NCBI RefSeq assembly: GCF_003789055.1
Contig: NZ_ML119093.1
Location: forward strand, 1 to 64,000
Origin: Histidinibacterium lentulum
GTDB taxonomy: Bacteria > Pseudomonadota > Alphaproteobacteria > Rhodobacterales > Rhodobacteraceae
Direction: 5' to 3'
Length of the DNA stretch: 64,000 nucleotides
Shown in pieces: positions 36,239-46,765 of the stretch; position 1 is the stretch's first letter; the number at the start of each line of letters is the position of its first letter. The notes beneath the pieces were generated by a model that worked only from the letters and a program-made list of their open reading frames with translations, searched no databases and was not told the DNA's origin. Made by a program: the position numbers and the translations under genes.

Positions 36239-38374
36239 ATGGGGGACCATCGACGGGATACTGGGCGAAAGGACGGGGGACAAGTGGGCGTGCCGGGCCG
36301 GTTGACGGAGGCGCTGCTGGCGCAGCGGCCGGAGCTGTTCTGCTGGCTGCCGGTGGGGCTGGGCCTCGGCATCGGGATCTATTTCTCCCTCGGCGTCGAG
36401 CCGGGTGGCGTTGTCTATGCGCTTTGCGCGGCGCTCGTGGCCGGGGGCGCCGTCATGGCTCGGCTGCCGCGTCCGTGGCTGTCCCTTGTGGGCTGGGCGG
36501 TCCTTGCGGTGGCCGGAGGCGTGCTGGTGGCCGGCGCGCGGTCCAATGCGGTGGCGGAGCCGGTGCTCGGCTTTCGCTACTACGGGCCGATCGAGGGGCG
36601 GATCGTTGCCATCGACCGTTCCGCCTCGGACGCGCTCCGCCTGACACTCGACCGCGTGGTGCTGGAGAGGGTGCCACCTGGACGAACGCCCATGCGGGTG
36701 CGCGTGTCGCTGCATGGCGAGCAGGGCTGGATCGTGCCGGAACCGGGCCTTGTCGTCATCACCACGGGGCATCTTTCGCCGCCCTCCCGGCCGGTGGAGC
36801 CCGGCGGCTTCGATTTCCGGCGGATGGCCTGGTTCGACCGGCTGGGCGCCGTGGGCTACACGCGCAGTCCGGTGCTGATGCTCTCGCCACCGGAGGGCGA
36901 CCCCCGGCTCTGGGTCTATCGCCAGCGGATGGCGGTGTCCCATGCGCTGCAGTCGGCCATGGGGGCCGAGGCAGGGGCCTTCGCGGCCGCGGTCACGACC
37001 GGGGACCGCTCCGCGATCCCGGCCGACGCGCTGCAATCCCTGAGGGACTCGAACCTGGCGCATCTCCTGGCGATCTCGGGGCTGCACATGGGGCTGCTGG
37101 TGGGGTTCGTCTTCGGGGCGGTCCGCTACGGACTGGCGCTCTGGCCGTGGGTGGCGCTGCGTCTCGACACGCGCCGCGTGGCCGCGGCGGTGGCCCTGGT
37201 CTGCGGTGCGGGCTATCTGCTGCTGTCGGGCGGCAGCGTGGCAACGGAACGGGCCTACATCATGGTCGCCGTCATGCTGATCGCCATCCTCGCGGGGCGG
37301 CTCGCGCTCACCTTGCGGGCCGTGGCGGTCGCGGCGGTCCTGGTGCTGCTGCGCCGGCCCGAGGAACTGGCCGGCCCGGGATTCCAGATGTCCTTCGCGG
37401 CGACCGCGGCGCTGGTCGCCGTATTCGGTGCCTTGCGGGGCCGCAGCCTCGGCCCGCGCTGGCTCGCCCGGATCGGCGCGGTGGTGCTGTCCTCCTTCGT
37501 GGCGGGGCTCGCCACGGCCCCCTTCGCCGCAGCCCATTTCAACCAGATCGCCCATTACGGGCTGATCGCCAACGTGCTGTCGGTCCCGGTCATGGGGGCG
37601 GTCGTGATGCCGGCGGCGGTCCTGGCGGCCTGTGCGGCGCCCTTGGGCCTTGCGGGGCCGGCGCTCTGGGTCATGGAGCGCGGCATCCTGTGGATCCTCA
37701 CGATGGCGGACTGGGTTGCCGGCCTCGACGGCGCCGTCGGCCATGTGGTTTCGCCCGGTCCGGCGGTGTTGCCCCTGGTGACGGCGGCCGGGCTCTGGGC
37801 GATCCTGTGGCAAGGGCGCGGGCGACTTGCGGGGGCCGTGCCGCTCGCCCTGGCGGCCTGGCTCTGGTCGCAGGCGGAGCGGCCGGACCTGCTTGTGGCC
37901 GAGAGCGGCGCGCTGGTCGGTCTGATGACCTCAGAGGGCCGGGCCCTGTCCAAGCCGCGGGGGGACGGGTTCGCCGCGGGGATATGGCTGGAGAACGACG
38001 GCGCGCCGGTATCGCAGGAGGTTGCCCATGCCCTGGGCGCGATGGAGCGCGGACGTCCTGCGGCACTGGCGGGGCTGACGGTGCTGCATGTGACAGGGCA
38101 GGGTCGCCTCGACGACCTCGAGGACTGCGGTGGCGCCGACATCCTCGTGACGGACGGGGCGGCGGGGACACGACCCTGTCTCGTTCTCGACGCGCCGGCC
38201 CTGCGCCGCACGGGCGCTGTCGCCGGCTGGCTGACCGAGACGGGCGGTCTGCGCCTCGTCTCCGTCGCCGAGACGACGGGGACGCGGCTCTGGTCACCTG
38301 AAGGCACCGCCTTGCCGCTCCCGGCTCCGGAGCCGCCGGGCCATACCCTCGCCAGAGCGGTCCGGGATCAGTAG
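36239..38374 (+). CDS. comEC: ComEC/Rec2 family DNA uptake channel
   Basis: Inner-membrane channel for single-stranded DNA in natural transformation; in R. capsulatus recipients it is needed to take in GTA-delivered DNA. The 711-residue protein has an N-terminal membrane/DUF4131 region (about 30-220), a Competence domain with many helices (about 225-520; [17 protein letters not shown] is a family signature) and a C-terminal soluble part without the beta-lactamase fold ligands of longer Rec2 proteins. The start is uncertain: 36209 or a GTG near 36284 are alternatives. Confidence 0.9.
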   Translation: MGDHRRDTGRKDGGQVGVPGRLTEALLAQRPELFCWLPVGLGLGIGIYFSLGVEPGGVVYALCAALVAGGAVMARLPRPWLSLVGWAVLAVAGGVLVAGARSNAVAEPVLGFRYYGPIEGRIVAIDRSASDALRLTLDRVVLERVPPGRTPMRVRVSLHGEQGWIVPEPGLVVITTGHLSPPSRPVEPGGFDFRRMAWFDRLGAVGYTRSPVLMLSPPEGDPRLWVYRQRMAVSHALQSAMGAEAGAFAAAVTTGDRSAIPADALQSLRDSNLAHLLAISGLHMGLLVGFVFGAVRYGLALWPWVALRLDTRRVAAAVALVCGAGYLLLSGGSVATERAYIMVAVMLIAILAGRLALTLRAVAVAAVLVLLRRPEELAGPGFQMSFAATAALVAVFGALRGRSLGPRWLARIGAVVLSSFVAGLATAPFAAAHFNQIAHYGLIANVLSVPVMGAVVMPAAVLAACAAPLGLAGPALWVMERGILWILTMADWVAGLDGAVGHVVSPGPAVLPLVTAAGLWAILWQGRGRLAGAVPLALAAWLWSQAERPDLLVAESGALVGLMTSEGRALSKPRGDGFAAGIWLENDGAPVSQEVAHALGAMERGRPAALAGLTVLHVTGQGRLDDLEDCGGADILVTDGAAGTRPCLVLDAPALRRTGAVAGWLTETGGLRLVSVAETTGTRLWSPEGTALPLPAPEPPGHTLARAVRDQ

Positions 38375-39057
38375 CCGCGGATCAGGCCGACAAGGCGTCC
38401 CTGGACCCGCACCTTCTCCGACGGCAGGATGCGCGTGGGATAGGCGGGATTGGCGGCCTCCAATGCGATCTGCGCCCCCTGGCGGCGGAACCGCTTCAGC
38501 GTGGCTTCCTGATCCTCGACGAGGGCCACGACGACATCGCCGTCGTCGGCGGTGCTCGTCTCGCGGATCACCACGACATCGCCGTCGTTGATGCCCATGC
38601 CGATCATCGAGTCGCCTTTCACCTCCAGCGCGTAGTGGGCGCCGCGGCCGATCATCGACTGCGGGACGGAAACCCGGCCCGCCTCTTCCGATATGGCGGC
38701 AATGGGAACGCCCGCGGCAATCCGGCCCATCACGGGAAGATCGATGGCGCCCGCGCCCTCCACCGGCATGGCGGACGGAGGCGGCGGATCCGCGGGGCGG
38801 CCGCCCTCGATCACCCGGGGCTCGAACCCCTTCGAGGCCATGGCTTCGGGCAGGCGCAGGATCTCGAGCGCCCGGGCCTTGTGAGCGAGGCGGCGGATAT
38901 AGCCGCGTTCCTCAAGCGCGGTGATCAGGCGGTGGATGCCCGATTTCGACCGCAGGTCCAGCGCCTCCTTCATCTCGTCGAAACTGGGCGGCACGCCGTC
39001 GCGCTGCACGCGCTTGTGGATGAACTCGAGCAGGTCGAGCTGTTTTCGGGTGAGCAT
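38368..39057 (-). CDS. lexA: SOS repressor LexA
   Basis: Represses DNA-damage genes and cleaves itself when RecA is activated. The 229-residue protein has an N-terminal winged HTH ([40 protein letters not shown]), the Ala-Gly cleavage site in [12 protein letters not shown], the catalytic Ser in [10 protein letters not shown] and Lys in [10 protein letters not shown]. Met at 39057 matches family starts; the open frame to 39174 does not. It has its own promoter with an SOS box. The 3' end overlaps the convergent comEC end by seven bases. Confidence 0.97.
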   Translation of the reverse strand: MLTRKQLDLLEFIHKRVQRDGVPPSFDEMKEALDLRSKSGIHRLITALEERGYIRRLAHKARALEILRLPEAMASKGFEPRVIEGGRPADPPPPSAMPVEGAGAIDLPVMGRIAAGVPIAAISEEAGRVSVPQSMIGRGAHYALEVKGDSMIGMGINDGDVVVIRETSTADDGDVVVALVEDQEATLKRFRRQGAQIALEAANPAYPTRILPSEKVRVQGRLVGLIRGY

Positions 39058-39127
39058 CCGACGCTTCTCCTCTGTCGCCGGGTCATGGACGCCGGGCTGA
39101 TGCGTGCGGGCGGCACGTTTGCGGTGT

Positions 39128-39156
39128 GTTCTATATATGTTCGCGGTTTGTGTCAA
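39128..39156 (-). promoter_or_regulatory. lexA promoter with alphaproteobacterial SOS box
   Basis: On the minus strand TTGACA (39156-39151) is a perfect -35, followed by a 17-base spacer and TAGAAC (39133-39128) as -10. GAAC-N7-GAAC (39142-39128) covers the -10 and part of the spacer; on the plus strand it reads GTTC-TATATAT-GTTC. This is the known LexA site of alphaproteobacteria, so LexA should block its own promoter. Confidence 0.92.
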
Positions 39157-39173
39157 CCGGTCCCGCAACGACA

Positions 39174-40346
39174 TCAGTCAAGTGCGATGTAGTCCACCGG
39201 ATCGCCGGCCCTGCGCGGCGGATCGTCGGGCGCGCGGACCATGAGCGCGCCGGCCTCCGCCAGGATCGTCAGGAGGGCGCTGTCCTGGCTTCGCGCGGGC
39301 CTGAGGCCGTCATGCCCGAGGGTCGCGCGCATGTAGTGCTCGCGCGGGCCGTTGGCGGGGATGTCCATCGCGAGGGGCGCGCGCCGCCTTGGCACCGGCG
39401 CCATCGGCAGCCCGAGAAAGCCGTCGATCATGGGCCGGACGAAGATGTGCCCGCAAACCATTGCCGATACGGGGTTTCCGGGCAGTCCGACCACGGCCAT
39501 CCTGTCGAGCCTGCCGGCCATGAGCGGCTTTCCAGGGCGCATCGCGACCCTGTAGAAGGCCCTCTCCATGCCCATCCGTTCCGCAACGGACCCGACCAGA
39601 TCGTGGTCGCCCACCGAGGCGCCGCCGATGGTCAGCAGCAGGTCCGCGCCACGGGCAAGGCCGATCGCGGTCTCGAGGGAGGCGGCGTCGTCACGGGCGA
39701 TGGGCAGAAGGCGCGGCGCCGCCCCGGCCCTGGTGAGGAGCGCATGCAGCCCGTAGCTGTTGGAGGCCACGATCTGGTCCGGTCCGGGGGTCTCTCCGGG
39801 CTGGACCAACTCGTTCCCTGTCGGCAGGATGGCCACCACGGGGCGCCGGGCCACGGTGACGCGCGCGATGTTCATCGCGGCCAGAAGCGCCACCCGGGCG
39901 GGCGTGAGGAGGCCGGGCGCAACTTTGTCTCCTGCTTGAAAGTCGCCCCCCAACGGCCTGATGTTGCGCCCTTCTCCGGGGTCATCGGTGATCTCGGCGG
40001 CGTCGTCCTCGTGGCGGATGTTCTCCTGGATCACCACGAGGTCCGCGCCCTCGGGGACCGGGGCGCCGGTGAAGATGCGCACCGCCTCGCCGGGGCCGAC
40101 CTGTCCCGGAAACCGTCGACCCGCCGCGGATTCGCCGATCACGCGGAACCGGGCGCCGGGGCGGGCTTCGGCGGCGCGCAGGGCATAGCCGTCCATGGCA
40201 GCGCTGTCGAAGGGCGGCTGGCTCCGGAGCGCCACGGCGGGACCGGCCATCACGCGACCCGCCGCTTCCGACAGGGGCACCACTTCCGTGCCCGTGGGCC
40301 GGACCAGATCGAAAAGGTGCCGCAGCGCGTCGCTGACCGAGATCAT
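39174..40346 (-). CDS. moeA: Molybdopterin molybdotransferase MoeA
   Basis: Inserts molybdate into adenylylated molybdopterin. The 390-residue protein begins [17 protein letters not shown] and has the family motifs [54 protein letters not shown] and [13 protein letters not shown]. Its start overlaps the moaC stop (ATGA at 40343-40346), so it is coupled to moaC. It is the last gene of the trpGDC-moaC-moeA run before the lexA promoter. Confidence 0.97.
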   Translation of the reverse strand: MISVSDALRHLFDLVRPTGTEVVPLSEAAGRVMAGPAVALRSQPPFDSAAMDGYALRAAEARPGARFRVIGESAAGRRFPGQVGPGEAVRIFTGAPVPEGADLVVIQENIRHEDDAAEITDDPGEGRNIRPLGGDFQAGDKVAPGLLTPARVALLAAMNIARVTVARRPVVAILPTGNELVQPGETPGPDQIVASNSYGLHALLTRAGAAPRLLPIARDDAASLETAIGLARGADLLLTIGGASVGDHDLVGSVAERMGMERAFYRVAMRPGKPLMAGRLDRMAVVGLPGNPVSAMVCGHIFVRPMIDGFLGLPMAPVPRRRAPLAMDIPANGPREHYMRATLGHDGLRPARSQDSALLTILAEAGALMVRAPDDPPRRAGDPVDYIALD

Positions 40347-40819
40347 GTGCGCGACCAGGGACCGGACTTGCCGCCCTCCTTGGACAAGAGGCGGATACCG
40401 CCGATTTCCATGTCCTTCTGCGCGGCCTTCAGCATGTCGTAGATCGTGAGGGCGGCGGCGGAGACGGCGGTCAGCGCCTCCATCTCCACCCCCGTGCGTC
40501 CGGACGTTCTCACCGTTGCGGTGATCCGGACGCCGGGCATCCCGGGGTCGGGCACGAGGTCCACGGCCACCTTGGTCACGGGAAGCGGGTGGCAGAGGGG
40601 GATGAGGTCGGAGGTGCGCTTGGCCCCGGTGATCCCCGCGATCCGCGCGATGCCCAGCACGTCGCCCTTCTCCGCCGTACCCCGGGTGACCAGCGCCAAT
40701 GTATCGGCCGACATGGTCACATGGCCTTCGGCCACGGCCGTGCGCGCCGTCTCCGCCTTGTCCGAGACATCGACCATGCGGGCCTGCCCCGCCTCGTCGA
40801 AATGGGTGAGCTTCGCCAT
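40343..40819 (-). CDS. moaC: Cyclic pyranopterin monophosphate synthase MoaC
   Basis: Completes cyclic pyranopterin monophosphate in molybdopterin synthesis. The 158-residue protein has [33 protein letters not shown], the catalytic [19 protein letters not shown] and the C-terminal [15 protein letters not shown]. Length is normal. It begins one base after the trpC stop and overlaps moeA by four bases. Confidence 0.97.
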   Translation of the reverse strand: MAKLTHFDEAGQARMVDVSDKAETARTAVAEGHVTMSADTLALVTRGTAEKGDVLGIARIAGITGAKRTSDLIPLCHPLPVTKVAVDLVPDPGMPGVRITATVRTSGRTGVEMEALTAVSAAALTIYDMLKAAQKDMEIGGIRLLSKEGGKSGPWSRT

Positions 40820-41629
40820 CTAGAGCCCTGATGCCACAAGAGGATCGGCAAGGAGGGCGCGCGTCGCAGCAGCCACGTCCTGCTGTCGCATCAGGCTCTC
40901 CCCGATCAGGAAGCACCGCGCTCCGTAGCGGGCGAGATCAGCGAGATCGGCGGGGGTGGAGAGGCCGCTTTCCGCCACCAGAAGCGCCTCGGGCGGGGCG
41001 AGGCGCGACAGGCGTCGGGTCACGTCGAGCGAGGTCTCGAACGTGTGCAGGTCGCGGTTGTTGATCCCCAAAAGGGGACTTTTCAGCAGGCTCGCCCGCT
41101 CCAGCTCCGCCTCGTCATGGACCTCGACCAGCACGTCCATGCCCCAGTCCCCTGCGGCGGCCTCGAGCTCGGCGGCCTGCCCGTCGGAGACTGATGCCAT
41201 GATGATCAGGATGCAGTCGGCGCCGAGGGCCCGCGTCTCGGTCACCTGCCAGGGATCGTAGAGGAAATCCTTGCGCAGGGCGGGCAGGTCGACCGCGTCC
41301 CGCGCGGCGACCAGATAGTCGTCCGCGCCCTGAAAGGACGGCGCGTCGGTCAGGACCGAGAGGCAGGCCGCCCCGCCGTCGGCATAGGCCCGGGCCAGCG
41401 CAGGCGGGTCGAAATCCTGTCGGATCAGGCCCTTGGAGGGCGACGCCTTCTTGATCTCGGCGATCAGGCCGTAGCCGGTCTTGGCCGCGCGCCGCAGCGC
41501 GTCGGCGAACCCGCGGGGCGGGCTGGCGGCGCGGGCGCGGGCCTCCAGATCGGCGAGGGGTATGGCGGCCTTGCGCTCTGCCACCTCCTCGAGCTTGTAG
41601 GCCTTGATGCGGTCGAGAACCGTGGTCAT
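40820..41629 (-). CDS. trpC: Indole-3-glycerol phosphate synthase
   Basis: Fourth step of tryptophan synthesis. The 269-residue TIM barrel has the family segments [14 protein letters not shown] (catalytic Lys), [32 protein letters not shown] and [13 protein letters not shown]. It is monofunctional; no TrpF fusion is present. It overlaps trpD by four bases (ATGA) and is followed directly by moaC. Confidence 0.97.
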   Translation of the reverse strand: MTTVLDRIKAYKLEEVAERKAAIPLADLEARARAASPPRGFADALRRAAKTGYGLIAEIKKASPSKGLIRQDFDPPALARAYADGGAACLSVLTDAPSFQGADDYLVAARDAVDLPALRKDFLYDPWQVTETRALGADCILIIMASVSDGQAAELEAAAGDWGMDVLVEVHDEAELERASLLKSPLLGINNRDLHTFETSLDVTRRLSRLAPPEALLVAESGLSTPADLADLARYGARCFLIGESLMRQQDVAAATRALLADPLVASGL

Positions 41630-42645
41630 GGGGCGCCTTTCGTGATCCGGCTCAGGGTTTCGACCGCACGCAGGGCCGCGCCCGAGTCGATGCTTTCGGC
41701 GGCCATCCGCGCGCCGTCGGTCAGGTCGGTCACCCGGTCGGCAATCAGCAGGGCCGCCGCGGCATTCAGGAGCACCGCGTCGCGGTAGGCGCCGATTTCG
41801 CCGGAGAGACAGGCGCGCAGGGCGGTGGCGTTTTCCTCGGGCGAGCCGCCGAGGATGTCGCGGAAGGGGTGGACGGGCAGACCGGCATCCTCGGGATGCA
41901 CCTCGCGTCCGGTGATGCGGCCCTGGTCCAGCACCGCCACAGAGGTCGGCCCGCAGATCGAGATCTCGTCCGTGCCATCGGCGCCATGGACCAGCCAGGC
42001 CTTCTCGGCGCCCAGTTCCTGCAGCGTCTCGGCCATGGGCCAGATCAGGTCGATGGCGAAGGCGCCGGTGAGCTGGCGTTTCACACCTGCGGGATTTGTC
42101 AATGGTCCCAAGATGTTGAAGATCGTCTTTGTGCCGAGCTCCGCGCGGATCGGCGCCACATGCTTCATCGCCGGGTGGTGCATCGGCGCCATCATGAAGC
42201 CGATGCCGGCCTCGGCGATGGCCCGCTCGATGACCTCGGGGCCCACCATCACCTCGATGCCGAGCTGGCCGAGCGCATCAGCGGCGCCGGATTTCGAGCT
42301 GAGGTTGCGGTTGCCGTGCTTGGCCACGGGCACGCCCGCACCCGCCACGACGAAGGCGGTGGCGGTCGAGATGTTGAGCGTCCCCATGCCGTCGCCGCCC
42401 GTGCCGACGATGTCCATGGCGCCCTCGGGCGCGGTCACGGGAATGCAGCGCGCGCGCATGGCGGCGGCGGCGGCGGCGTATTCTGCCACGGCCTCGCCGC
42501 GCGCACGCATCGCCATCAGGAACCCACCGATCTGCGCCGGGCTCGCCTCGCCCTCGAACAGGAGTGCAAAGGCCGCCTCGGCCTGGGCGCGGCTGAGCGG
42601 TCCTTCGGAGGCGGCGTAGATCAGGGGCTTCATGGCGTCGGTCAT
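41626..42645 (-). CDS. trpD: Anthranilate phosphoribosyltransferase
   Basis: Second step of tryptophan synthesis, joining anthranilate and PRPP. The 339-residue protein has the PRPP loop [19 protein letters not shown], the [17 protein letters not shown] stretch and [12 protein letters not shown]. The start at 42645 overlaps the trpG stop (ATGA), which argues for this Met over longer frames. It sits between trpG and trpC in a tightly coupled run. Confidence 0.97.
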   Translation of the reverse strand: MTDAMKPLIYAASEGPLSRAQAEAAFALLFEGEASPAQIGGFLMAMRARGEAVAEYAAAAAAMRARCIPVTAPEGAMDIVGTGGDGMGTLNISTATAFVVAGAGVPVAKHGNRNLSSKSGAADALGQLGIEVMVGPEVIERAIAEAGIGFMMAPMHHPAMKHVAPIRAELGTKTIFNILGPLTNPAGVKRQLTGAFAIDLIWPMAETLQELGAEKAWLVHGADGTDEISICGPTSVAVLDQGRITGREVHPEDAGLPVHPFRDILGGSPEENATALRACLSGEIGAYRDAVLLNAAAALLIADRVTDLTDGARMAAESIDSGAALRAVETLSRITKGAP

Positions 42646-43223
42646 GCGGGCTCCGGCACGGTGTCGAGGAAAGTTCGGAGCAGCCGGTGTCCATGCTCCG
42701 AGGCGATGCTCTCGGGATGAAACTGCACGCCCTGGATCGGCAGCGACCGATGGGCAAGGCCCATGATCGTGCCGTCTTCGAGTTCGGCGGTCACCTCGAG
42801 TGCCTCTGGCAGGGTCGCCCTCTCCACGACGAGGCTGTGGTAGCGGGTTGCCTCGAAGGGCGAGGGAAGCCCGGCGAAGACGCCGCGCCCCTCGTGACGA
42901 ATGCGCCCCATCTTGCCGTGAACGATCTCGCCCGCCTGCACGACGCGGCCTCCGAAGGCCTGGCCGATGGTCTGATGTCCGAGGCAGACGCCGAGAAGCG
43001 GCGTCCGCGTCTCGGCGGCGGCAGCCGTCAGGGCAAGACAGATCCCGGCCTGATCGGGATCGCAGGGACCCGGAGAGAGCACGATGCCCGCGGGACGCAG
43101 GGCCATGGCGGCCTGCACGTCGATCGCGTCGTTGCGGCGCACCTCGACCGAGGCGCCGAGTTCGCCAAGATAATGGACGAGGTTGTAGGTGAAGCTGTCG
43201 TAATTGTCGATCAGCAGCAGCAT
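42642..43223 (-). CDS. trpG: Anthranilate synthase component II (glutamine amidotransferase)
   Basis: Supplies ammonia from glutamine to TrpE. The 193-residue class I amidotransferase has [20 protein letters not shown], the nucleophile Cys in [15 protein letters not shown] and the His-Glu pair in [11 protein letters not shown]. trpE is not next to it; the upstream gene is divergent and unrelated. It may also serve folate synthesis as PabA, as some such proteins do. Confidence 0.96.
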   Translation of the reverse strand: MLLLIDNYDSFTYNLVHYLGELGASVEVRRNDAIDVQAAMALRPAGIVLSPGPCDPDQAGICLALTAAAAETRTPLLGVCLGHQTIGQAFGGRVVQAGEIVHGKMGRIRHEGRGVFAGLPSPFEATRYHSLVVERATLPEALEVTAELEDGTIMGLAHRSLPIQGVQFHPESIASEHGHRLLRTFLDTVPEPA

Positions 43224-43359
43224 GGCGGGCCCCGGTCCGGCGGGGCACTGGCCCCGTCTTGGCAGATGGGTGTAGGGTCGGGCTACATGGGCCGCAAAGC
43301 GATGCGGCGTCAAGGCCCCGGGGGCGCCCGGGACGGCAGGCGGTTCAGCAGGGGTGAGC

Positions 43360-44982
43360 ATGGGACGGGGCATCTTCGCGGGCGTTCTCTGGGGCGGACT
43401 GGCATCGGTCCTGAGCCTCGGCCTGGCTTCCCTGGTCGCCGATCCTCCGCCCGGCGCAACCCCGCCAGAGGCGCCGCAGTCGACCGCTCCCGCCGAACCC
43501 GCCGGGGCGGAGGAGGCGGCGGCGCCCGACAGGCCTGCCACATCCGGCGACGCAGCTCCGCCGGGCGAAGTCGCGCGGGCCCCCTCGGCGCCGGACGCGC
43601 GGTCCGACGGTCCGGTGGGAGAGACGGAACCGCCGCCGCGCCCCGCGTCCAGCGCCGACGAGCCGGCCGCTCCCGAGAGTCCCGCCGTGCCGGACAGCCC
43701 GGCGGAACTGCCCGAGGCCGAGGCGGATCCCGCGCCGGCACGCGCCTCCGCGGCGGCTCCCGAAGAGCCGGCGGCGGGGGATGGCGCGCCGGAGCCCGAG
43801 ACGGACCCGCTCGCCGAGCCCGTCGTGCAGCCGGACCCCGCGGCCCCCCAGGAGCCGGCGGATGTCGCCGGTCCTGCCACGGCCCCCGACGCCTCCGGGG
43901 ATCCCGTGCCGCTGCGCCAGGAGGCGACGGCGCCCGACGCGCCTGCCTCCGGCGATGCCGCACCCACCGCGGAGACGGCGCCGACCGCCCGGCCCGTGGA
44001 AGCGGAGGAACCCGCGGCCCCGCAAAGTCCGGAGGCGACCGACCGGGCGGAGCTCGCCGCACCTCCGGAGCGCGGCGCGGTGGCGGCCGACCCCGGAACT
44101 CCTCCCGCGGCGCCGCAAGCAGAGGCCGCGCCCAGCGTGTCGACGGAGAGCGCCGCGCCCCCAGATGCCGGTGAGGAGGCCGCGGTCTCCCGGTTCGCCC
44201 TGTCCGCGGAGAGCGGCGGCGGCCTGCCTGGGCGGCCTGCGACGACGCCCGGGGCGTCAGCGGAGGACGCGCCGGTCGCGGCGATGGCGGAGGAGGCTCT
44301 GGACGCGGGCGCGCTGGCACGCTTCGGCACGGAGTTCGAGCGCGACGGGCGGCCGCTTCTGGCGGTGGTCCTGATCGATGCGGGCGCGCTGCCCGGAGGG
44401 GCGGCGGCGCTCGGCGGTCTGCCGATCCCGGTGACGATCGTGGTAGACCCGACCCGCCCCGATGCGGCGGCGGCGGCGGAGAGCTACCGCGCGGCGGGGC
44501 TCGAGGTCGGGCTCCTGTCGCCGGTGCCGCGGAACGCGACTCCGCAGGATGTCGAAGTCGCGCTGGCGGCGGCGCGGGCGGCGGTGCCCGAGGCGGTGGT
44601 TCTGGTCGATGCGGGCGACGGCGGACTCGCGGGCGATCCCCAGGCGATGGCGCGGGCCGTGGTGACGCTGGAGGAGGCGGGGATGGGTCTGGTCACGGTC
44701 AGTTCCGGGTTCAACGCCGGCCTGCGCGCGGCGGAGGCGGCCGGGGTTCCGGCGGCGCTCTTTTCGCGGGTCCTGGACAGGGACGCGGGGGATGCGGCGG
44801 CGGTTCGGCGGGCGCTGGATCAGGCGGCGTTCCGGGCGCGGCAGGATGGCGGGGCGGCGGTGATGGCACGGCTGACGCCGGACACGCTGTCGGCGCTGAT
44901 CCTGTGGGGCACGGCGGCACGGGAGGGGCAGGTGCAGCCGGCCCCGGTGTCCGCGCTGCTGCTCGAGGCGGCTCCAGAATGA
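43360..44982 (+). CDS. Divergent polysaccharide deacetylase family protein, likely inactive
   Basis: The 540-residue protein has an N-terminal hydrophobic helix (about 3-25), then about 260 residues of Ala/Pro/Glu-rich low complexity. The C-terminal domain (about 310-540) follows the divergent polysaccharide deacetylase fold: [35 protein letters not shown]-like strand, and [10 protein letters not shown]. The metal-binding His residues I would expect (in HLPMEP and NNHMGS type motifs) are absent. It is probably exported or anchored, with a non-enzymatic role. ATG 43360 follows AGGGG; GTG 43354 is an alternative. Confidence 0.78.
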   Translation: MGRGIFAGVLWGGLASVLSLGLASLVADPPPGATPPEAPQSTAPAEPAGAEEAAAPDRPATSGDAAPPGEVARAPSAPDARSDGPVGETEPPPRPASSADEPAAPESPAVPDSPAELPEAEADPAPARASAAAPEEPAAGDGAPEPETDPLAEPVVQPDPAAPQEPADVAGPATAPDASGDPVPLRQEATAPDAPASGDAAPTAETAPTARPVEAEEPAAPQSPEATDRAELAAPPERGAVAADPGTPPAAPQAEAAPSVSTESAAPPDAGEEAAVSRFALSAESGGGLPGRPATTPGASAEDAPVAAMAEEALDAGALARFGTEFERDGRPLLAVVLIDAGALPGGAAALGGLPIPVTIVVDPTRPDAAAAAESYRAAGLEVGLLSPVPRNATPQDVEVALAAARAAVPEAVVLVDAGDGGLAGDPQAMARAVVTLEEAGMGLVTVSSGFNAGLRAAEAAGVPAALFSRVLDRDAGDAAAVRRALDQAAFRARQDGGAAVMARLTPDTLSALILWGTAAREGQVQPAPVSALLLEAAPE

Positions 44983-45194
44983 GGCGTTACACGATGAAAC
45001 GCGCCGCAAGTAATTGTAAAAGATAAGAAATTATGCGTCTCGTACATCTGACGGGACCTCCTTCTCCGGAGGAGTCCCCCCGACATGCGCCGCCGGGACG
45101 GAAGGGTGGCCGGATCGCCGCCGCGCAGGGCTTGTGCGGTTGCTCCCTCCGATGGGCAGGCTAAGGTGCTGCGGCTGCAGCATGGGGGACAGGC
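44983..45194. other. Intergenic gap with AT-rich patch and hairpin
   Basis: Bases 45008-45035 are unusually AT-rich for this genome. A hairpin with arms CTCCT and AGGAG lies near 45058-45074. The hairpin may end the deacetylase transcript, and the AT-rich patch may hold a promoter. No gene is seen. Confidence 0.4.
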
Positions 45195-46235
45195 ATGAAA
45201 CGGATGACGCTGGGACGCACGGGGATCGAGGTGACCGACTGGTGCCTCGGCACGATGACATTCGGCAACCAGACGCCGGAGGACGACGCGCACCGGCAGA
45301 TCGACCTCGCCCTCGACGCGGGCGTGGATTTCATGGACTGCGCGGAGATGTACCCGGTGAACCCTGTCCGGGCCGAGACCATCGGCCTGTCGGAGGAGAT
45401 CCTCGGAAACTGGTTCGCCAGGTCGGGAAAGCGCGACAACTGGATCGTCGCCACCAAGGTCACCGGCCCGATGCCCGCCGTCCGCGACGGGCGCGGCTTC
45501 GACGGGCCGACCATCCGGGAGACGGTGGAGGCCTCGCTGAGGCGGCTCAGGACCGACCGGATCGACATCTATCAGCTGCATTTCCCGATGCGCGGGAGCT
45601 ATCACTTCAGAAGGTACTGGACCTACGATCCCTCCGGCCGCGACCCGGCCGAGGTCGAGGCGCACATGGTGGAGGTGCTCGAGACGTTGGGCGGGCTGAT
45701 CGCCGAGGGCAAGCTGCGCGCGGTCGGGCTGTCGAACGAGACATGCTGGGGCACCTGCGCATGGCTGCGCCTTGCCGAGGCGCACGGCCTGCCGCGGATG
45801 GCCACGATGCAGAACGAGTATTCCCTCCTGTGCCGGCTTTACGACACCGACATGGCGGAGATGTCGGTGATGGAGGATGTGACGCTCCTGTCCTATTCTC
45901 CGTTGGGCGCGGGGCTGCTCACGGGCAAGTACCAGGACGGCAGGATTCCCCAAGGAAGCCGCATGGCCGGCAACGGCGACCTGGGCGGGCGCAAGACGGA
46001 GCGGGCCTTCGAGGCGGTGGCGGCCTATCTCGAGGTCGCGCGGCAGCACGGGCTCGACCCGGTGCACATGGCGCTGGCCTGGCAGCGCAGCCGCCCGTTT
46101 CCGATCTCCGCGATCTTCGGCGCCACCACCGATGCGCAGCTCGCCCATCTGCTGAAAGCGCGGGACCTGGAGCTGGCGCCGGAGGTGCTGGAGGAGATCG
46201 ACGCCGTCCACAAGCGCCATCCGATGCCCTACTGA
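45195..46235 (+). CDS. Aldo/keto reductase
   Basis: A 346-residue NADPH-dependent aldo/keto reductase, similar in plan to E. coli Tas. The catalytic residues are visible: Asp and Tyr in DFMDCAEMYPV, Lys in IVATKVTG and His in IDIYQLHFPM. Motif GLSNETCWG and C-terminal FGATTDAQLAHLL complete the family pattern. Substrate is unknown. The next gene starts five bases after its stop, so the two are probably one transcript. Confidence 0.93.
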   Translation: MKRMTLGRTGIEVTDWCLGTMTFGNQTPEDDAHRQIDLALDAGVDFMDCAEMYPVNPVRAETIGLSEEILGNWFARSGKRDNWIVATKVTGPMPAVRDGRGFDGPTIRETVEASLRRLRTDRIDIYQLHFPMRGSYHFRRYWTYDPSGRDPAEVEAHMVEVLETLGGLIAEGKLRAVGLSNETCWGTCAWLRLAEAHGLPRMATMQNEYSLLCRLYDTDMAEMSVMEDVTLLSYSPLGAGLLTGKYQDGRIPQGSRMAGNGDLGGRKTERAFEAVAAYLEVARQHGLDPVHMALAWQRSRPFPISAIFGATTDAQLAHLLKARDLELAPEVLEEIDAVHKRHPMPY

Positions 46236-46240
46236 CCGGG

Positions 46241-46756
46241 ATGGGCGCGGCGGAGGTCATCGACGATTTCGCGGCGCCCTTTCCCCGCGCCGCCACCCGC
46301 ACGGACTGGGCGATGGTCTCGGACCGGGTGATGGGGGGCGTCTCATCGGGGCGGCTCGATCCGCTGGAGGGCGAGCGGCGCGGGATGCGGCTGCGGGGCG
46401 AGGTGAGCCTCGAGAACAACGGTGGCTTCGTGCAGGCGGCGCTCGATCTGGCACCGGGCGATCGGTCGGTGGATGCCGCGGGCTGGGCCGGGATCGCGCT
46501 CGTGGTGCGGGGCAATGGCGAGCGCTACAACCTCCACCTGCGCACCGAGGATATCCGGCGCCCATGGGAATCCTACCGGGCCAGCTTTGTCGCGGGCGCG
46601 GACTGGGCCGAGGTAAGGCTGCCGTTCGCGGGGGTCGAGCCGCACCGGACCGCCGCGCCCTTCGATCCCGCGCGGCTGCGACGGATCGGGCTCGTGGCGA
46701 TCGGACGGGAGTTTGGGGCGGATCTGTCGGTCGCGGACCTCAGGTTCTACGCCTGA
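46241..46756 (+). CDS. CIA30 family (NDUFAF1-like) protein
   Basis: The 171-residue protein fits the CIA30 family, named for a mitochondrial complex I assembly factor but widespread in bacteria with unknown roles. Typical parts are WAMVSDRVMGGVSSG, GEVSLENNGGFVQAAL, and YNLHLRTEDIRRPWESYRAS. It is likely a beta-sandwich, carbohydrate-binding-like fold. There is no signal peptide. It is coupled to the aldo/keto reductase gene. Confidence 0.88.
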   Translation: MGAAEVIDDFAAPFPRAATRTDWAMVSDRVMGGVSSGRLDPLEGERRGMRLRGEVSLENNGGFVQAALDLAPGDRSVDAAGWAGIALVVRGNGERYNLHLRTEDIRRPWESYRASFVAGADWAEVRLPFAGVEPHRTAAPFDPARLRRIGLVAIGREFGADLSVADLRFYA

Positions 46757-46765
46757 CACCGGCTT

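Noticed and set aside
35230-38301. A 1023-codon plus-strand frame over gltX and comEC
   Set aside because: It is out of frame with comEC and antisense to gltX, both of which have clear family motifs.
43259-43288. Promoter-like TTGGCA with an 18-base spacer before the deacetylase gene
   Set aside because: The -10 (CTACAT) is weak and such matches are common; not strong enough to annotate.
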